Position numbers and translations under genes: made by a program. The notes beneath the pieces were generated by a model. That model worked only from the letters and a program-made list of their open reading frames with translations, had not been told where the DNA came from and did not search any database. A stretch of 64,000 bases of DNA, taken from positions 186,001-250,000 of the forward strand of contig NZ_JBEWZI010000003.1 of NCBI RefSeq assembly GCF_040566545.1, read 5' to 3'. Positions 34,406-43,283 of this stretch are shown piece by piece. How positions within the stretch are numbered: position 1 is the first letter of the stretch; each line of letters begins with the position of its first letter. This DNA is from Uliginosibacterium flavum (GTDB taxonomy: Bacteria; Pseudomonadota; Gammaproteobacteria; Burkholderiales; Rhodocyclaceae).

Positions 34406-34843
34406 TCAGGCGTTGGCAGCCTTTGCTGCGGCTTCGTCGACAGCTTTTTCTGCAGCACTGGCCTCAAGCGCGATGTCCAGCACGTCCCAGACTTCGCTCT
34501 CCTCCAGCTCAACATGCTTTTCCAGCATATGCACGAATTCGATAAGCATCTCGGTAGTAGGCTCGACCAGCGCTTTTTCCATCGCCCGCATCTTTTCGTG
34601 CTGGGCGAACACTTCATCAGCCAGCGCAACATGCCCCACTTCGCGCAGCATTGGCAGGGCATAACGCTCCTCCTCAACGAAGTGCGGCTCCAGATCGGAG
34701 GCGAACACACGGCGTACGCGCGCGGCAATCGCCGGCAAGTCGGCTTCAGTTTCCGGCGAGATCTCGCGGATGGCGGAAACGAAATGCATCACGGCCTGAT
34801 GTTCCTGCGCCAGGTGCTTGAGTCGAAGGCTAAGTTTTCTCAC
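34406..34843 (-). CDS. Hemerythrin HHE-domain protein
   Basis: About 145 residues forming a four-helix bundle with His and Glu metal-ligand positions: LKHLAQEHQAVMHFV (helix 1), DLEPHFVEEERYALP (helix 2), FAQHEKMRAMEKALV (helix 3) and MLEKHVELEESEVWD (helix 4). This is the HHE pattern of di-iron hemerythrin-like proteins that bind O2 or sense redox state. The C-terminus is Ala-rich. No ATG lies at the domain edge; GTG at 34843 is proposed as start, while ATG 34930 and 34981 are in-frame alternatives with extensions of unclear meaning. Cytosolic. Confidence 0.85.
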   Translation of the reverse strand: MRKLSLRLKHLAQEHQAVMHFVSAIREISPETEADLPAIAARVRRVFASDLEPHFVEEERYALPMLREVGHVALADEVFAQHEKMRAMEKALVEPTTEMLIEFVHMLEKHVELEESEVWDVLDIALEASAAEKAVDEAAAKAANA

Positions 34844-35029
34844 TGTCTCTGTCTCACTGAGTAATTCGTGCTGTTGGAACGGGCCGACGCCTGCGCGCAG
34901 CCGGATTATTGTAGGCGAAGCTAAGCACATAGCCCGCAAAAACCTGTTGATAACGATCAAACCGAAGGCCCTGCGCGGCATCCACCTCGCTCGGTTACAC
35001 TCACCCCATCCTTTTCAAGCAGCCTGAAC

Positions 35030-37711
35030 ATGTCCAATACGCCCAGCACCATCTACCTCAAGGATTACACCCCGCCAGCCTATCTGGTCGATTCTGTCGC
35101 CCTGGACATCGCCATTCATGTCGGCTTTGCGTTCGTCAGCAGCCGCCTGACGATGCGTCGCAACCCGGCTGGCGCGGATGCTGCGCTAGTTCTGAATGGC
35201 GAAGACCTGCAGCTCGAATCCCTGAAACTGGATGGGCGCACCTTGGGCGCAAACGACTTCTTATACGCCGATGACCTGCTGACAATTCATCAGGCGCCAG
35301 AAGCCTTTTTGCTGGAAACCGTAGTGCGGATCGAGCCGGACCAGAACACCCAGCTCTCCGGCCTGTATCGCTCGAAAGACGGCTATTTCACTCAATGCGA
35401 GGCGCAGGGCTTCCGACGCATCACCTTCTACCCGGATCGCCCGGATGTGCTGGCAAAATTCGAATGCACGCTGCACGCCGACAAGACCGCTTTCCCGATC
35501 CTGCTTGCCAATGGCAACCCGGTTGCCAGCGGCTCAGAAGACGACAACAGACATTGGGCGACTTGGGAAGACCCCTTCGCCAAGCCGGCCTATCTGTTTG
35601 CCTGCGTAGCCGCGAAACTCGATGTAATCGAAGACCATTACGTCACCAGCTCCGGCCGCCGCGTGCGCTGCGCCGTGTATGTGGAGCCGGGCAAGCTCGA
35701 TCAGTGTGATCACGCCATCGCCGCGCTGAAGAAATCGATGAAATGGGACGAGGATGTGTTCGGCCTGGAGATGGATCTCGATCACTACATGATCGTCGCA
35801 GTGGGCGACTTCAACATGGGCGCGATGGAGAACAAGGGCCTCAACATCTTCAACACCAAGTACGTACTGGCCCGCCCGGACACGGCCACCGACACCGACT
35901 ACCAGAACATCGACCGCGTCGTCGCCCACGAATATTTCCACAACTGGACAGGCAATCGCGTGACCTGCCGCGACTGGTTCCAGTTGTCACTGAAGGAAGG
36001 CCTCACCGTCTTCCGCGACCAGCAGTTCGGCATGGATGTGCATTCCGCCGGCGTGACCCGCATCCAGGAAGTGCGCACCCTGCGCGCCGCCCAGTTCCCC
36101 GAGGACGCTGGCCCCATGGCCCACCCGATCCGCCCGGAGAGCTACGCCGAGATCAATAATTTCTACACCGCCACAGTGTATGAAAAGGGTGCCGAAGTGA
36201 TCCGCATGATCCACACCCTGATCGGCAAGGACGCTTTCCGCAAGGGCATGGACCTGTACTTCGCCCGCCACGATGGCCAGGCCGTGACCTGCGAGGATTT
36301 CGTCGCCGCAATGCAGGACGCCTCAGGCCTGGATCTGACTCAGTTCAAGCGTTGGTACAGCCAGGCCGGCACGCCGCGCCTGGTGGTGCGCAGCCGATTC
36401 GATGCAGCCACTCGTCGCTACACACTGGAAGTGGAGCAAGTGTTCGCCCACACACCGTATGAAGATCGCATGGCGGCGGACGGCTTGCCGCAGGCACGCG
36501 GCCCCTATCACCTGCCCATCGTGCTCGGCCTGCTCGACGCCGACGGGCGCGAACTGCCCCTGCAACTGGTGGGTGAAAGCAATGCTACCGGCAGCCAGCG
36601 CACCCTCCAACTGCGCGAAGCACAGCAGACTTTTATCTTCGAGAACATTGATGCCGAACCTGTGCCATCGCTGCTGCGCGGCTTCTCGGCGCCGGTCGTG
36701 CTCGACTATCCCTACAGCACCGCCGACCTCGTCCATCTGATGGCTTACGACCGCGATGCGGTCAATCGCTGGGAAGCCGGTCAGCGACTGGCTACGGACA
36801 TCCTGCTGGCAGGTGTCACTGCATTCCAGCAGGGCACAGGGGAAACCACTGGCTGGATTCCGCAGGACTACATCCTCGCCATGGCGCGCCTGCTCGGCGC
36901 GGCTTTTGTCGAAGGAGGCGGCCCGGCGCTGGTGGCCGAGGCGCTGGTGCTGCCGTCCGAAAACGTGCTCGCCGAGCAGATGGGCGTAGTCGATCCGGAT
37001 GCGATCCACGCCGCCCGCCTCGCCCTGCGTCGCACTCTGGCACGCGAACTGCGCGAGCCCCTGCTCGCCGCCTATTTCGAACTGAAAGACGAGGCGCCCT
37101 ACTCACCCGAAGGTGCGCAGGCCGGCAAACGCGCCCTGCGCAATGCCTGCCTGGGCTACCTCGCCGAGCTCAACGAGCTTAGCGCGCAAGCCTTGGTCAT
37201 CGGTCATTTCGAGACGGCCGGCAACATGACCGACAGCATTGCAGCGCTAGCGGCTGTCGCCAATCTGGACATTCCGGCGCGGCACGCCCTGCTCGACAGC
37301 TTCTATTCCAAGTGGCGCGACGAGGCGCTGGTGGTCGACAAATGGCTGCAGGTGCAAGCCACCTCGCGCCTGCCCGGCACGACGCAGGATGTGCGCGCCC
37401 TGATGGCGCACGAATCCTTCGACATCCGCAATCCGAACAAGGTGTATTCACTACTGCGCGCGTTTTGCGCCGCCAATCCGCAGCACTTCCACGCCGCCGA
37501 CGGCAGTGGCTACAAGCTCGCCGCCGATGTGATCCTGCAACTTGATCCGCTGAACCCGCAGGTCGCCTCGCGCATCGCGCGCACATTCGATCGCTGGAAG
37601 AAATTTGATCCGGTTCGCCAACGTCAGGCGCGTGCGCAACTCGAACGCATTCGCGCCCAGGAAAACTTGTCCAGCGACGTCGCTGAAGTCGTTGGCAAAG
37701 CACTGGATTAA
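35030..37711 (+). CDS. pepN: Aminopeptidase N (M1 family)
   Basis: An 893-residue zinc aminopeptidase that removes N-terminal residues from peptides. The exopeptidase motif is GAMENKGLNIFNTKYVL (about residue 262 on). The zinc site is HEYFHNWTGNRVTCRDWFQL at residues 300-319, with the HExxH histidines at 300 and 304 and the third ligand Glu at about 323 in LKEGLTVFRD. The length matches proteobacterial PepN (about 870-890). It has no signal peptide, so it acts in the cytosol. Start MSNTPSTIYLKDYTPPAYL is typical. The lipoprotein gene follows after 12 bp on the same strand. Confidence 0.96.
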   Translation: MSNTPSTIYLKDYTPPAYLVDSVALDIAIHVGFAFVSSRLTMRRNPAGADAALVLNGEDLQLESLKLDGRTLGANDFLYADDLLTIHQAPEAFLLETVVRIEPDQNTQLSGLYRSKDGYFTQCEAQGFRRITFYPDRPDVLAKFECTLHADKTAFPILLANGNPVASGSEDDNRHWATWEDPFAKPAYLFACVAAKLDVIEDHYVTSSGRRVRCAVYVEPGKLDQCDHAIAALKKSMKWDEDVFGLEMDLDHYMIVAVGDFNMGAMENKGLNIFNTKYVLARPDTATDTDYQNIDRVVAHEYFHNWTGNRVTCRDWFQLSLKEGLTVFRDQQFGMDVHSAGVTRIQEVRTLRAAQFPEDAGPMAHPIRPESYAEINNFYTATVYEKGAEVIRMIHTLIGKDAFRKGMDLYFARHDGQAVTCEDFVAAMQDASGLDLTQFKRWYSQAGTPRLVVRSRFDAATRRYTLEVEQVFAHTPYEDRMAADGLPQARGPYHLPIVLGLLDADGRELPLQLVGESNATGSQRTLQLREAQQTFIFENIDAEPVPSLLRGFSAPVVLDYPYSTADLVHLMAYDRDAVNRWEAGQRLATDILLAGVTAFQQGTGETTGWIPQDYILAMARLLGAAFVEGGGPALVAEALVLPSENVLAEQMGVVDPDAIHAARLALRRTLARELREPLLAAYFELKDEAPYSPEGAQAGKRALRNACLGYLAELNELSAQALVIGHFETAGNMTDSIAALAAVANLDIPARHALLDSFYSKWRDEALVVDKWLQVQATSRLPGTTQDVRALMAHESFDIRNPNKVYSLLRAFCAANPQHFHAADGSGYKLAADVILQLDPLNPQVASRIARTFDRWKKFDPVRQRQARAQLERIRAQENLSSDVAEVVGKALD

Positions 37712-37723
37712 CGAAAGGAAACC

Positions 37724-37972
37724 ATGCACAAGATCCTGCCCCTCCTCCTGCTCAGTGCCTTGCTTGCCGCCTGCAGCGCAGTGAATGCCGACAACTACGC
37801 CAAACTTCACACCGGCATGAGCATGAGCGAAGTACAGGCCATCCTCGGCACGCCAACGCAGTGCACGGAAATCCTGATCGTGAAAAAATGCACTTGGGGC
37901 TCGGAATCACGCGGCATTTCGGTGAGCTTTGCCGCTGACGCAGCAATGGCAACAAGCGCCAACGGGCTCTAG
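37724..37972 (+). CDS. Small BamE/SmpA-like lipoprotein
   Basis: An 82-residue lipoprotein. The signal peptide MHKILPLLLLSALL precedes the lipobox LAAC (Cys 17). The mature part has YAKLHTGMSMSEVQAILGTP, the beginning of the SmpA/BamE-type fold (helix then strand), followed by CTEILIVKKCTWGSE. It is shorter than true BamE, which usually exceeds 100 residues. An AAGGAAACC ribosome site precedes the ATG. The stop TAG is the first part of a strong hairpin. Probably co-transcribed with pepN; function unknown. Confidence 0.85.
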   Translation: MHKILPLLLLSALLAACSAVNADNYAKLHTGMSMSEVQAILGTPTQCTEILIVKKCTWGSESRGISVSFAADAAMATSANGL

Positions 37973-38025
37973 GGTCTGTTGACCTACATTCAGCGGATCG
38001 CGTTGAATGTAGGTTACAGACCCTA
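37970..38025. repeat. Near-perfect 23-bp inverted repeat at a stop codon
   Basis: Arms TAGGGTCTGTTGACCTACAT onward (37970-37992) and its inverse ending GTAGGTTACAGACCCTA (38003-38025), with one bulge and a 10-nt loop. The first three bases are the stop codon of the BamE-like gene. There is no T-run, so it is either a factor-independent 3' stabiliser or the joined ends of a small element. Confidence 0.8.
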
Positions 38026-38027
38026 CA

Positions 38028-38159
38028 CCTGCCCGAAGAGCCGCACCGGACGGCGCTGTTCAGGCATGCGATCCAAAGAAGCTTGCCGGACGGGCTTCTT
38101 CAGACAGTCCTGCCGGAAAAGTCCGTCCTGTGGGGCTTTCAGGCAAGGCTTGCCTGACA
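38028..38159. repeat. Palindromic intergenic repeat, copy G (multi-unit)
   Basis: The longest copy: units begin CCTGCCCGAAGAGCCGC and include CGGGCTTCTTCAGACAG and GGGGCTTTCAGGCA. Its right end supplies the stop codon (TGA on the minus strand at 38141-38139) and the last codons (QASLA) of the GGDEF/EAL gene. Confidence 0.75.
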
Positions 38160-40742
38160 ATCGTTCCAAACGCGCGCAGCATCCGGCAGCAAGGGCGCGC
38201 TGATGCAATTGCCCTGAATGTAGTCAATCGACAGGCTGCGCAGCATGGCCAGCTGTGCCGGATTTTCGACGCCTTCGGCCACCACTTTGCAACCGAAACC
38301 CCGGGCCATGCCGAGAATGGCGCGCAGCATCTGATCGCCGTCGCCTTCGGCTGCAAGGACGAAACTGCGGTCGATCTTGAGTGTGTCGATGGGCAGGCGA
38401 TTGAGATAAGACAACGAGGAATAGCCGGTGCCGAAGTCATCAATGGCAATACGCACGCCGATCTCGCGCAGGGTGTCGAGCACCCGGGCAATCGCGTCGA
38501 TATCGTGGATAAAGACGCTTTCGGTCAGCTCCAGCTCCAGCCGCTCGGCCGGCAAGCCGCTTTCACGCAGCGCGGCAATCACGTCATCAAGCAGCTCGCC
38601 GGACATGACCTGCAGCGCCGAGACATTCACCGACACCACATTGTCATTGCCCCAGCTGAGCGCCTCGTAACAGGAACGCACCAGCACCCAGCGGCCGAGC
38701 TTGCCGATCAGGCCGGCGTCCTCGGCAATCGCGATGAATTCGCGTGGCGAAACAGCGCCACGCACGGGATGCTGCCAGCGCAGCAAGGCTTCCATTTTTG
38801 ACGTCAAGCTCGCGTGCTGCGGCACGATGGGCTGGAACACGACGCTCAGGGCGTCATTCTCCAAGGCCTCGCGCAGAGCCTGACCCAGTTCATGCAGACG
38901 GCGCAATTGCTCGCCCATCGCCGCATCATAGGTTTGCGAACCTGAACGCCCCTTGAGCTTGGCCTGATACATGGCCACATCGGCCTGGCGCACCAGCACA
39001 TCTACGTCACGCCCATGTTCCGGCGACAGCGAGATGCCGATGCTTGCGTCAATCCGTATTTCATTGCCACGTACGCGAATCGGTTCCGCCAGGCAGGCAT
39101 GTACGGCCGGCACCAGATTCCGCCCGGCCACGGCCGGCACCACAGCGACGAATTCATCACCGCCCCAGCGCGCCACCAGCGCGGGTTCCGGCAACGCTGC
39201 GCGCAGCCGCGCGGCAACTTCGATCAGCACCTGATCGCCGACAAAATGCCCCTGCACATCATTCACTTCCTTGAAGCGATCCAGGTCGATGAACAGGACC
39301 TGAACCCCCATGCCTACGCCCGCCGCGCAGGCCAGCACTTCATCCATCTGCTCCGCCAGCGCACGCCTGTTCAAGAGGCCGGTGAGTGGATCACGCAGTG
39401 CCAGCTCCTTGAGCTGCAGGGCATATTCTTCGCGCGCGTCCACTTCCAGCTCCAGCATGATGGTGCGTTCATGCACGCGATCCTCCAGCCGGGTGTTGAG
39501 GTTTTCCAGCTCCAGCTGGCGGGTCACCGACTCCTCGACCATGCGCTTGTTCTCACGACTCAACTGCAAGGCCGAAAGGGTGATGCGCCGCGAACTGCTG
39601 CTCGAATAAACCAGCAGGCCGAGCATGCCGGCACACATCACTGCGACGGTCAAATCGATCCGTGTCCCTGCCCATGCAAAGAAGCCGACCTGCGGCAACA
39701 ACATCAGGCACAGATATACCAGCGACACCTTGCGCGCGGGGGCCAACACGGCGCTACCGCCGCCCGCCATCGCTGCATAGATGAAGGCCATCGCCATGCG
39801 CTGGACCTGAGTTGCCTCAGCAAAAAACAGGAAAGGGAACACCGCCCAGGTCAAGGCCGAGGCAACGCTGCCGGCACCAAAATTCCGGATCGCCGCAATC
39901 CCGCTGAAATCGGTGTCCCGCATCCGGAACCAGCGCAGATAGCCGGCCAGACGCGTTGCCAGCACGCCCAAGGATACGGCCCACCAGCAATACAGAGCCA
40001 AACGATCCGGATGGCCGAGAAACACCGCGACCAGCGCGACCGAGGTCACCAGCGAGGCCATGATCACACTGCCGGTATAGGTGTGCATCATCAAGGCGAT
40101 TTCCCGCGACACCAGCTCATCTTCATGTGCCGGCATCAGCGCAGCCACCGAAGGCAACAGGATATGGCGCAACGCCAGGCCCATGGCTATGCCAATCAGA
40201 CAATACGCAAACAGTGTCATGCCGCCGTAACTGAGGCTCTTATCCAGCGCCTTCTGCTGCGCCAGCAAGTCTCGGCGGACCCCATCGACATACGCTGCCA
40301 TGTTTTGCTCGGCCGGAATCACCGACGAGTAGAGCAATGCGGCCGCTGCATCGCGCTCCCCGTTTCGCGCGACGATGGCGGTTTCCCTTACTGCATTGAA
40401 AAACGCGCCCGAGACTTCATCAAGCGAAGCAGATGCCAGCCCCAAACCACGCAGACCACTGACCGCCGCCGACAAACGACCAACATGTGCGCCCACCTGC
40501 TCATTCAGGAGAGCCCGCACCCCGGGGTCCTTCTCAATCGCCATCGCCAGCAACAAAGAGCGCACGCCCTTGAAGCTGGCATTGAGATCACTGACCGCCA
40601 TTAAAGCCGGTACGGAACGCTGATTCATCGCATCCACATCGGTGCGCATGCCCGTCCACGCAACCATCCCGCCCAAGCCGAGCACAACGAAAGCGGCCAT
40701 AGCCAGAAAAATGAGGAGAGTGCGGCGCGAGATAAGCGGCAT
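38139..40742 (-). CDS. Membrane-bound GGDEF-EAL cyclic-di-GMP signalling protein
   Basis: An 867-residue inner-membrane protein. A signal-anchor helix (TLLIFLAMAAFVVLGLGGMV) is followed by a helical periplasmic stretch of about 140 residues, then about seven more hydrophobic helices to about residue 385, a coiled coil (about 395-445), GGDEF (about 445-610) and EAL (about 615-860). The cyclase motif VARWGGDEFVAVV at about residue 527 is intact, without an RxxD inhibitory site. The EAL domain has KMEALLRWQHPVRGAVS and DDFGTGYSSLSYLNRLP, so phosphodiesterase activity is also possible. The last residues and stop codon lie within a palindromic repeat, so the natural end may have been remodelled. 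The ligand is unknown. Confidence 0.9.
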   Translation of the reverse strand: MPLISRRTLLIFLAMAAFVVLGLGGMVAWTGMRTDVDAMNQRSVPALMAVSDLNASFKGVRSLLLAMAIEKDPGVRALLNEQVGAHVGRLSAAVSGLRGLGLASASLDEVSGAFFNAVRETAIVARNGERDAAAALLYSSVIPAEQNMAAYVDGVRRDLLAQQKALDKSLSYGGMTLFAYCLIGIAMGLALRHILLPSVAALMPAHEDELVSREIALMMHTYTGSVIMASLVTSVALVAVFLGHPDRLALYCWWAVSLGVLATRLAGYLRWFRMRDTDFSGIAAIRNFGAGSVASALTWAVFPFLFFAEATQVQRMAMAFIYAAMAGGGSAVLAPARKVSLVYLCLMLLPQVGFFAWAGTRIDLTVAVMCAGMLGLLVYSSSSSRRITLSALQLSRENKRMVEESVTRQLELENLNTRLEDRVHERTIMLELEVDAREEYALQLKELALRDPLTGLLNRRALAEQMDEVLACAAGVGMGVQVLFIDLDRFKEVNDVQGHFVGDQVLIEVAARLRAALPEPALVARWGGDEFVAVVPAVAGRNLVPAVHACLAEPIRVRGNEIRIDASIGISLSPEHGRDVDVLVRQADVAMYQAKLKGRSGSQTYDAAMGEQLRRLHELGQALREALENDALSVVFQPIVPQHASLTSKMEALLRWQHPVRGAVSPREFIAIAEDAGLIGKLGRWVLVRSCYEALSWGNDNVVSVNVSALQVMSGELLDDVIAALRESGLPAERLELELTESVFIHDIDAIARVLDTLREIGVRIAIDDFGTGYSSLSYLNRLPIDTLKIDRSFVLAAEGDGDQMLRAILGMARGFGCKVVAEGVENPAQLAMLRSLSIDYIQGNCISAPLLPDAARVWNDCQASLA

Positions 40743-40860
40743 GCAAATAGTTCAGGCAGCGAAGAATAGCTAGAACAATGCCGTATTTCCGCGAAAACTC
40801 AAACGTTCTGCGATGATCGCGATCAAAAACCTGTCCGGGCGATGCCCGCTTGCGACACGC

Positions 40861-41781
40861 CTATTCACGGACCGGCCTCAGCGCCGGCCCCAGTACGCCA
40901 TCCAGGAAGCGCAGAAAAGCCCGAACCGGAGCCGAGTTCTGCCGCCCGCTCGGATACAAGGCGAGCACCGCCGGGCCGGGGCGCTTCCAGTCCGGCAGCA
41001 CCCGCAGCAGCTTGCCTTCCTGCAGATGCGGGCGCAGCAGGAAATCGAAATCCTCGTAGATCCCCAACCCCGCCAGCGCGCAGGTCAAACCGGCACGCGC
41101 GTTATCCACGGCCAGGTCCCCATCGGCTGTCACCGTGATTTTCTCGCGCCCCTTGACCAGCACGTAATCAATTGGCCGCCCGGCGTCGGCATCAAAGAAA
41201 TCGATGGTCTGGTGACGTAACAGATCATTCGGGTGACGCGGCACCCCAAACCGCGCCAGATAGGCCGGGCTAGCAGCCATGACGAAACTGACTTGGCCGA
41301 AACGCTTGTAGCGATAGGCAGAATCCTTGTTGTCCGACAGGCGCAGGGCCACATCGATCCCCTCTTCGGCGAGATCCGGTGCCCGCTCCGAGAGTGAGAT
41401 ACGTAACGCGAGATCTGGATAAGCGCGCAGGAACTCAGCCATGCGCGGCAACACCAGGGTATTGGCAATCGACTCGGTCATCTGCACATGCAGGCGCCCC
41501 GCCACCCGACCAGCGCGTTGCGAGAATTCGGCATTCAGCTCCTCCAGCCCACTGACCAGCACCGCCGCGCGCGCGGCATAGCGCTCACCCTCCGCCGTCA
41601 GTGACACGTGCCGCGTCGTACGGTGAAACAACGGCAGACCCAGAGCGCGTTCCAGCGACTGGATCTGCGCGCTCACCGTCGAACGCGCCAAGCCCAGACG
41701 CTTGGCCGCGAGCGAGAACGAAGCAAGCTCGGCTGCAGCCAGAAACGTCTGCAACTCTGAATAGTTCTGAGGAGCCGGCAT
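40861..41781 (-). CDS. LysR-family transcriptional regulator
   Basis: A 306-residue regulator. The N-terminal winged helix-turn-helix is seen in FLAAAELASFSLAAKRLGLA and RSTVSAQIQSLERALGLPLF, followed by the linker helix. A type 2 periplasmic-binding-like effector domain (about 92-300) follows, starting GRLHVQMTESIANTLVLP. It is divergent from two small ORFs and an amino-acid ABC transporter operon, and may control them, but no clear T-N11-A box was assigned. Start ATG 41781. Confidence 0.92.
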   Translation of the reverse strand: MPAPQNYSELQTFLAAAELASFSLAAKRLGLARSTVSAQIQSLERALGLPLFHRTTRHVSLTAEGERYAARAAVLVSGLEELNAEFSQRAGRVAGRLHVQMTESIANTLVLPRMAEFLRAYPDLALRISLSERAPDLAEEGIDVALRLSDNKDSAYRYKRFGQVSFVMAASPAYLARFGVPRHPNDLLRHQTIDFFDADAGRPIDYVLVKGREKITVTADGDLAVDNARAGLTCALAGLGIYEDFDFLLRPHLQEGKLLRVLPDWKRPGPAVLALYPSGRQNSAPVRAFLRFLDGVLGPALRPVRE

Positions 41782-41873
41782 TGTCTTGTATTTCCGAACA
41801 ATGAATTAGCCCCATTCGATCAGAAGCACGCCTATAGTTCAAGCACATAGCTTCACACCACTGAGGTGACCCC

Positions 41874-42014
41874 ATGTCCAACCGCACTTCCTGCGGGATA
41901 AGCGCAAGGCGCCTGACGGCAGTTTACAGTTTCCTTGCCTCGATTCCCCGCGAGCTGTCTTTTCGCGACGCTGCGATGTGCCCTGAGCCGTCGCGTTACC
42001 GCCTCTCGCACTGA
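41874..42014 (+). CDS. Putative small ORF (46 residues)
   Basis: A short frame with a good Shine-Dalgarno (GAGGTGA, 6 nt before the ATG). The product starts MSNRTSCGISARRLTAVYSF and ends EPSRYRLSH; it is basic with no membrane helix and was not recognised. It lies divergent from the LysR gene, where small regulated genes or leader ORFs are common. Supported only by the ribosome site and length. Confidence 0.35.
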   Translation: MSNRTSCGISARRLTAVYSFLASIPRELSFRDAAMCPEPSRYRLSH

Positions 42015-42096
42015 ATCTACCCATATCCAGGACTTCCGCGATGCCGTGCAGTTTGCTGCATACCGGCTATGCACGTCCCTCTGCAAGGAAACCATC

Positions 42097-42243
42097 ATGA
42101 AACTCGCTCTTCACACCCGAATCCCCGCACAACCGCGCCTCCAGCTTTCAACACAAACGCGCAACGTGCTTTTCGCGCTCATCTGCACCCTGATTCCCTA
42201 TGCCGTAGCGGCAATTGCAGTGTTCGCTTACCACGGACAATAG
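42097..42243 (+). CDS. Putative small membrane protein (48 residues)
   Basis: Starts at ATG 42097 with a good AAGGAAACC ribosome site. The product has a basic N-terminal part (MKLALHTRIPAQPRLQLSTQ) and one hydrophobic helix (VLFALICTLIPYAVAAIAVF) up to the C-terminal YHGQ. It is of single-pass small inner-membrane protein type. It is upstream of an amino-acid ABC operon and divergent from LysR. A frame open upstream to 41935 is considered unlikely. Not recognised. Confidence 0.5.
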   Translation: MKLALHTRIPAQPRLQLSTQTRNVLFALICTLIPYAVAAIAVFAYHGQ

Positions 42244-42451
42244 CGCATTTACCGCACAGCTCCAGGGAGCACATCACGTACGCCCAAGAGGCTGCTGCGG
42301 CCTTGCAGAGACAGGCTCTCATTCGTTTTTCCGCATACCCGGAATTAAACCAAAGCAGTAGATTTGCGCATGGACAGGCATGCGCATTTTCCATACCATT
42401 GCGTATCTGTTTTAGTTTGATTTTCATACCTTTTCCGGAGAAGCGAACCTC

Positions 42452-43219
42452 ATGCGTGCCATTCATACTCTCGCTCTTGCTGTCAGTCTCGTCTGTGCTG
42501 CCAGCAGCGCCCAGGCTCGTGACTGGGCAACCATCAAACAGTCCGGCACGATCATCGCCGCCAGCGAAGGCGCTTACCCCCCATTCAATTATTTCCACGG
42601 CGCCAAGCTGACCGGTTATGAGATTGATGTAATGGAAGCTGTCGCCAAGAAGCTCGGCCTGCAGGTCGAATGGCGTGCGTTGGCATTTGATGCGCTCATC
42701 GCCAGCATCCGTCAGGATCGTTTCGACGTCGCCATCGCCAGCCATGGCATCACCGAGGAACGTCAGAAGTCGGTGGACTTCACCAACCCGCACTACTGCT
42801 CGGGCGGTCAGATCGTCGCCAAGGCCGGCGGCCCGCTCAAGGCAAGTGAACTGACAGGCAAGCTCCTCGGCGTCCAGCTCGCCACCACTTATGCCGACGC
42901 AGCCCGCAAGGTCAGCGGGGCCAAGGAAGTGAAGACTTACCCGAAAGATACCGACGCCCTGCAAGCTCTGCTGGGCGGGCGCGTGGATGCCTGGATCACC
43001 GACCGCTTCGTGGCCAAATCCGCACTCGCCAAAAACGCCTCCGATGGCCTCAAGGCTGGCGACATGGTGTTCGTGGAACGCGATGCGATGATTCTGCGCA
43101 AGGGAAATCAGGAGCTGCGTGAGCAGCTCAACAAGGGTCTTGCCGAAATCAAGGCTGACGGCACGCTCAAGGCCATCTCCGAGAAGTACTTCCAGGAAGA
43201 TATTTCCTGCTCCAACTGA
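42452..43219 (+). CDS. Amino-acid ABC transporter substrate-binding protein (family 3)
   Basis: A 255-residue periplasmic binding protein. The signal peptide MRAIHTLALAVSLVCAASSA ends at AQA-RDW. The mature part opens TIKQSGTIIAASEGAYPPFN, then GYEIDVMEAVAKKLGLQVEW, and carries the family 3 signatures for polar amino-acid or cystine-type binding proteins (SIRQDRFDVAIASHGITEER). The C-terminal ...EKYFQEDISCSN is typical in length. First gene of a three-gene transporter operon with permease and ATPase; the amino acid cannot be named. Confidence 0.93.
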   Translation: MRAIHTLALAVSLVCAASSAQARDWATIKQSGTIIAASEGAYPPFNYFHGAKLTGYEIDVMEAVAKKLGLQVEWRALAFDALIASIRQDRFDVAIASHGITEERQKSVDFTNPHYCSGGQIVAKAGGPLKASELTGKLLGVQLATTYADAARKVSGAKEVKTYPKDTDALQALLGGRVDAWITDRFVAKSALAKNASDGLKAGDMVFVERDAMILRKGNQELREQLNKGLAEIKADGTLKAISEKYFQEDISCSN

Positions 43220-43283
43220 GCCGGAAACAACTCATTGCTGAAACAGCGGGCAGCCTGGTGCTGCCCGCCGACTTGTTAAATAC

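Noticed and set aside
41935..42096. Longer 102-residue version of the small membrane ORF at 42097
   Set aside because: The upstream 54 codons lack a ribosome site and membrane or domain features, whereas ATG 42097 has a strong AAGGAAACC site.
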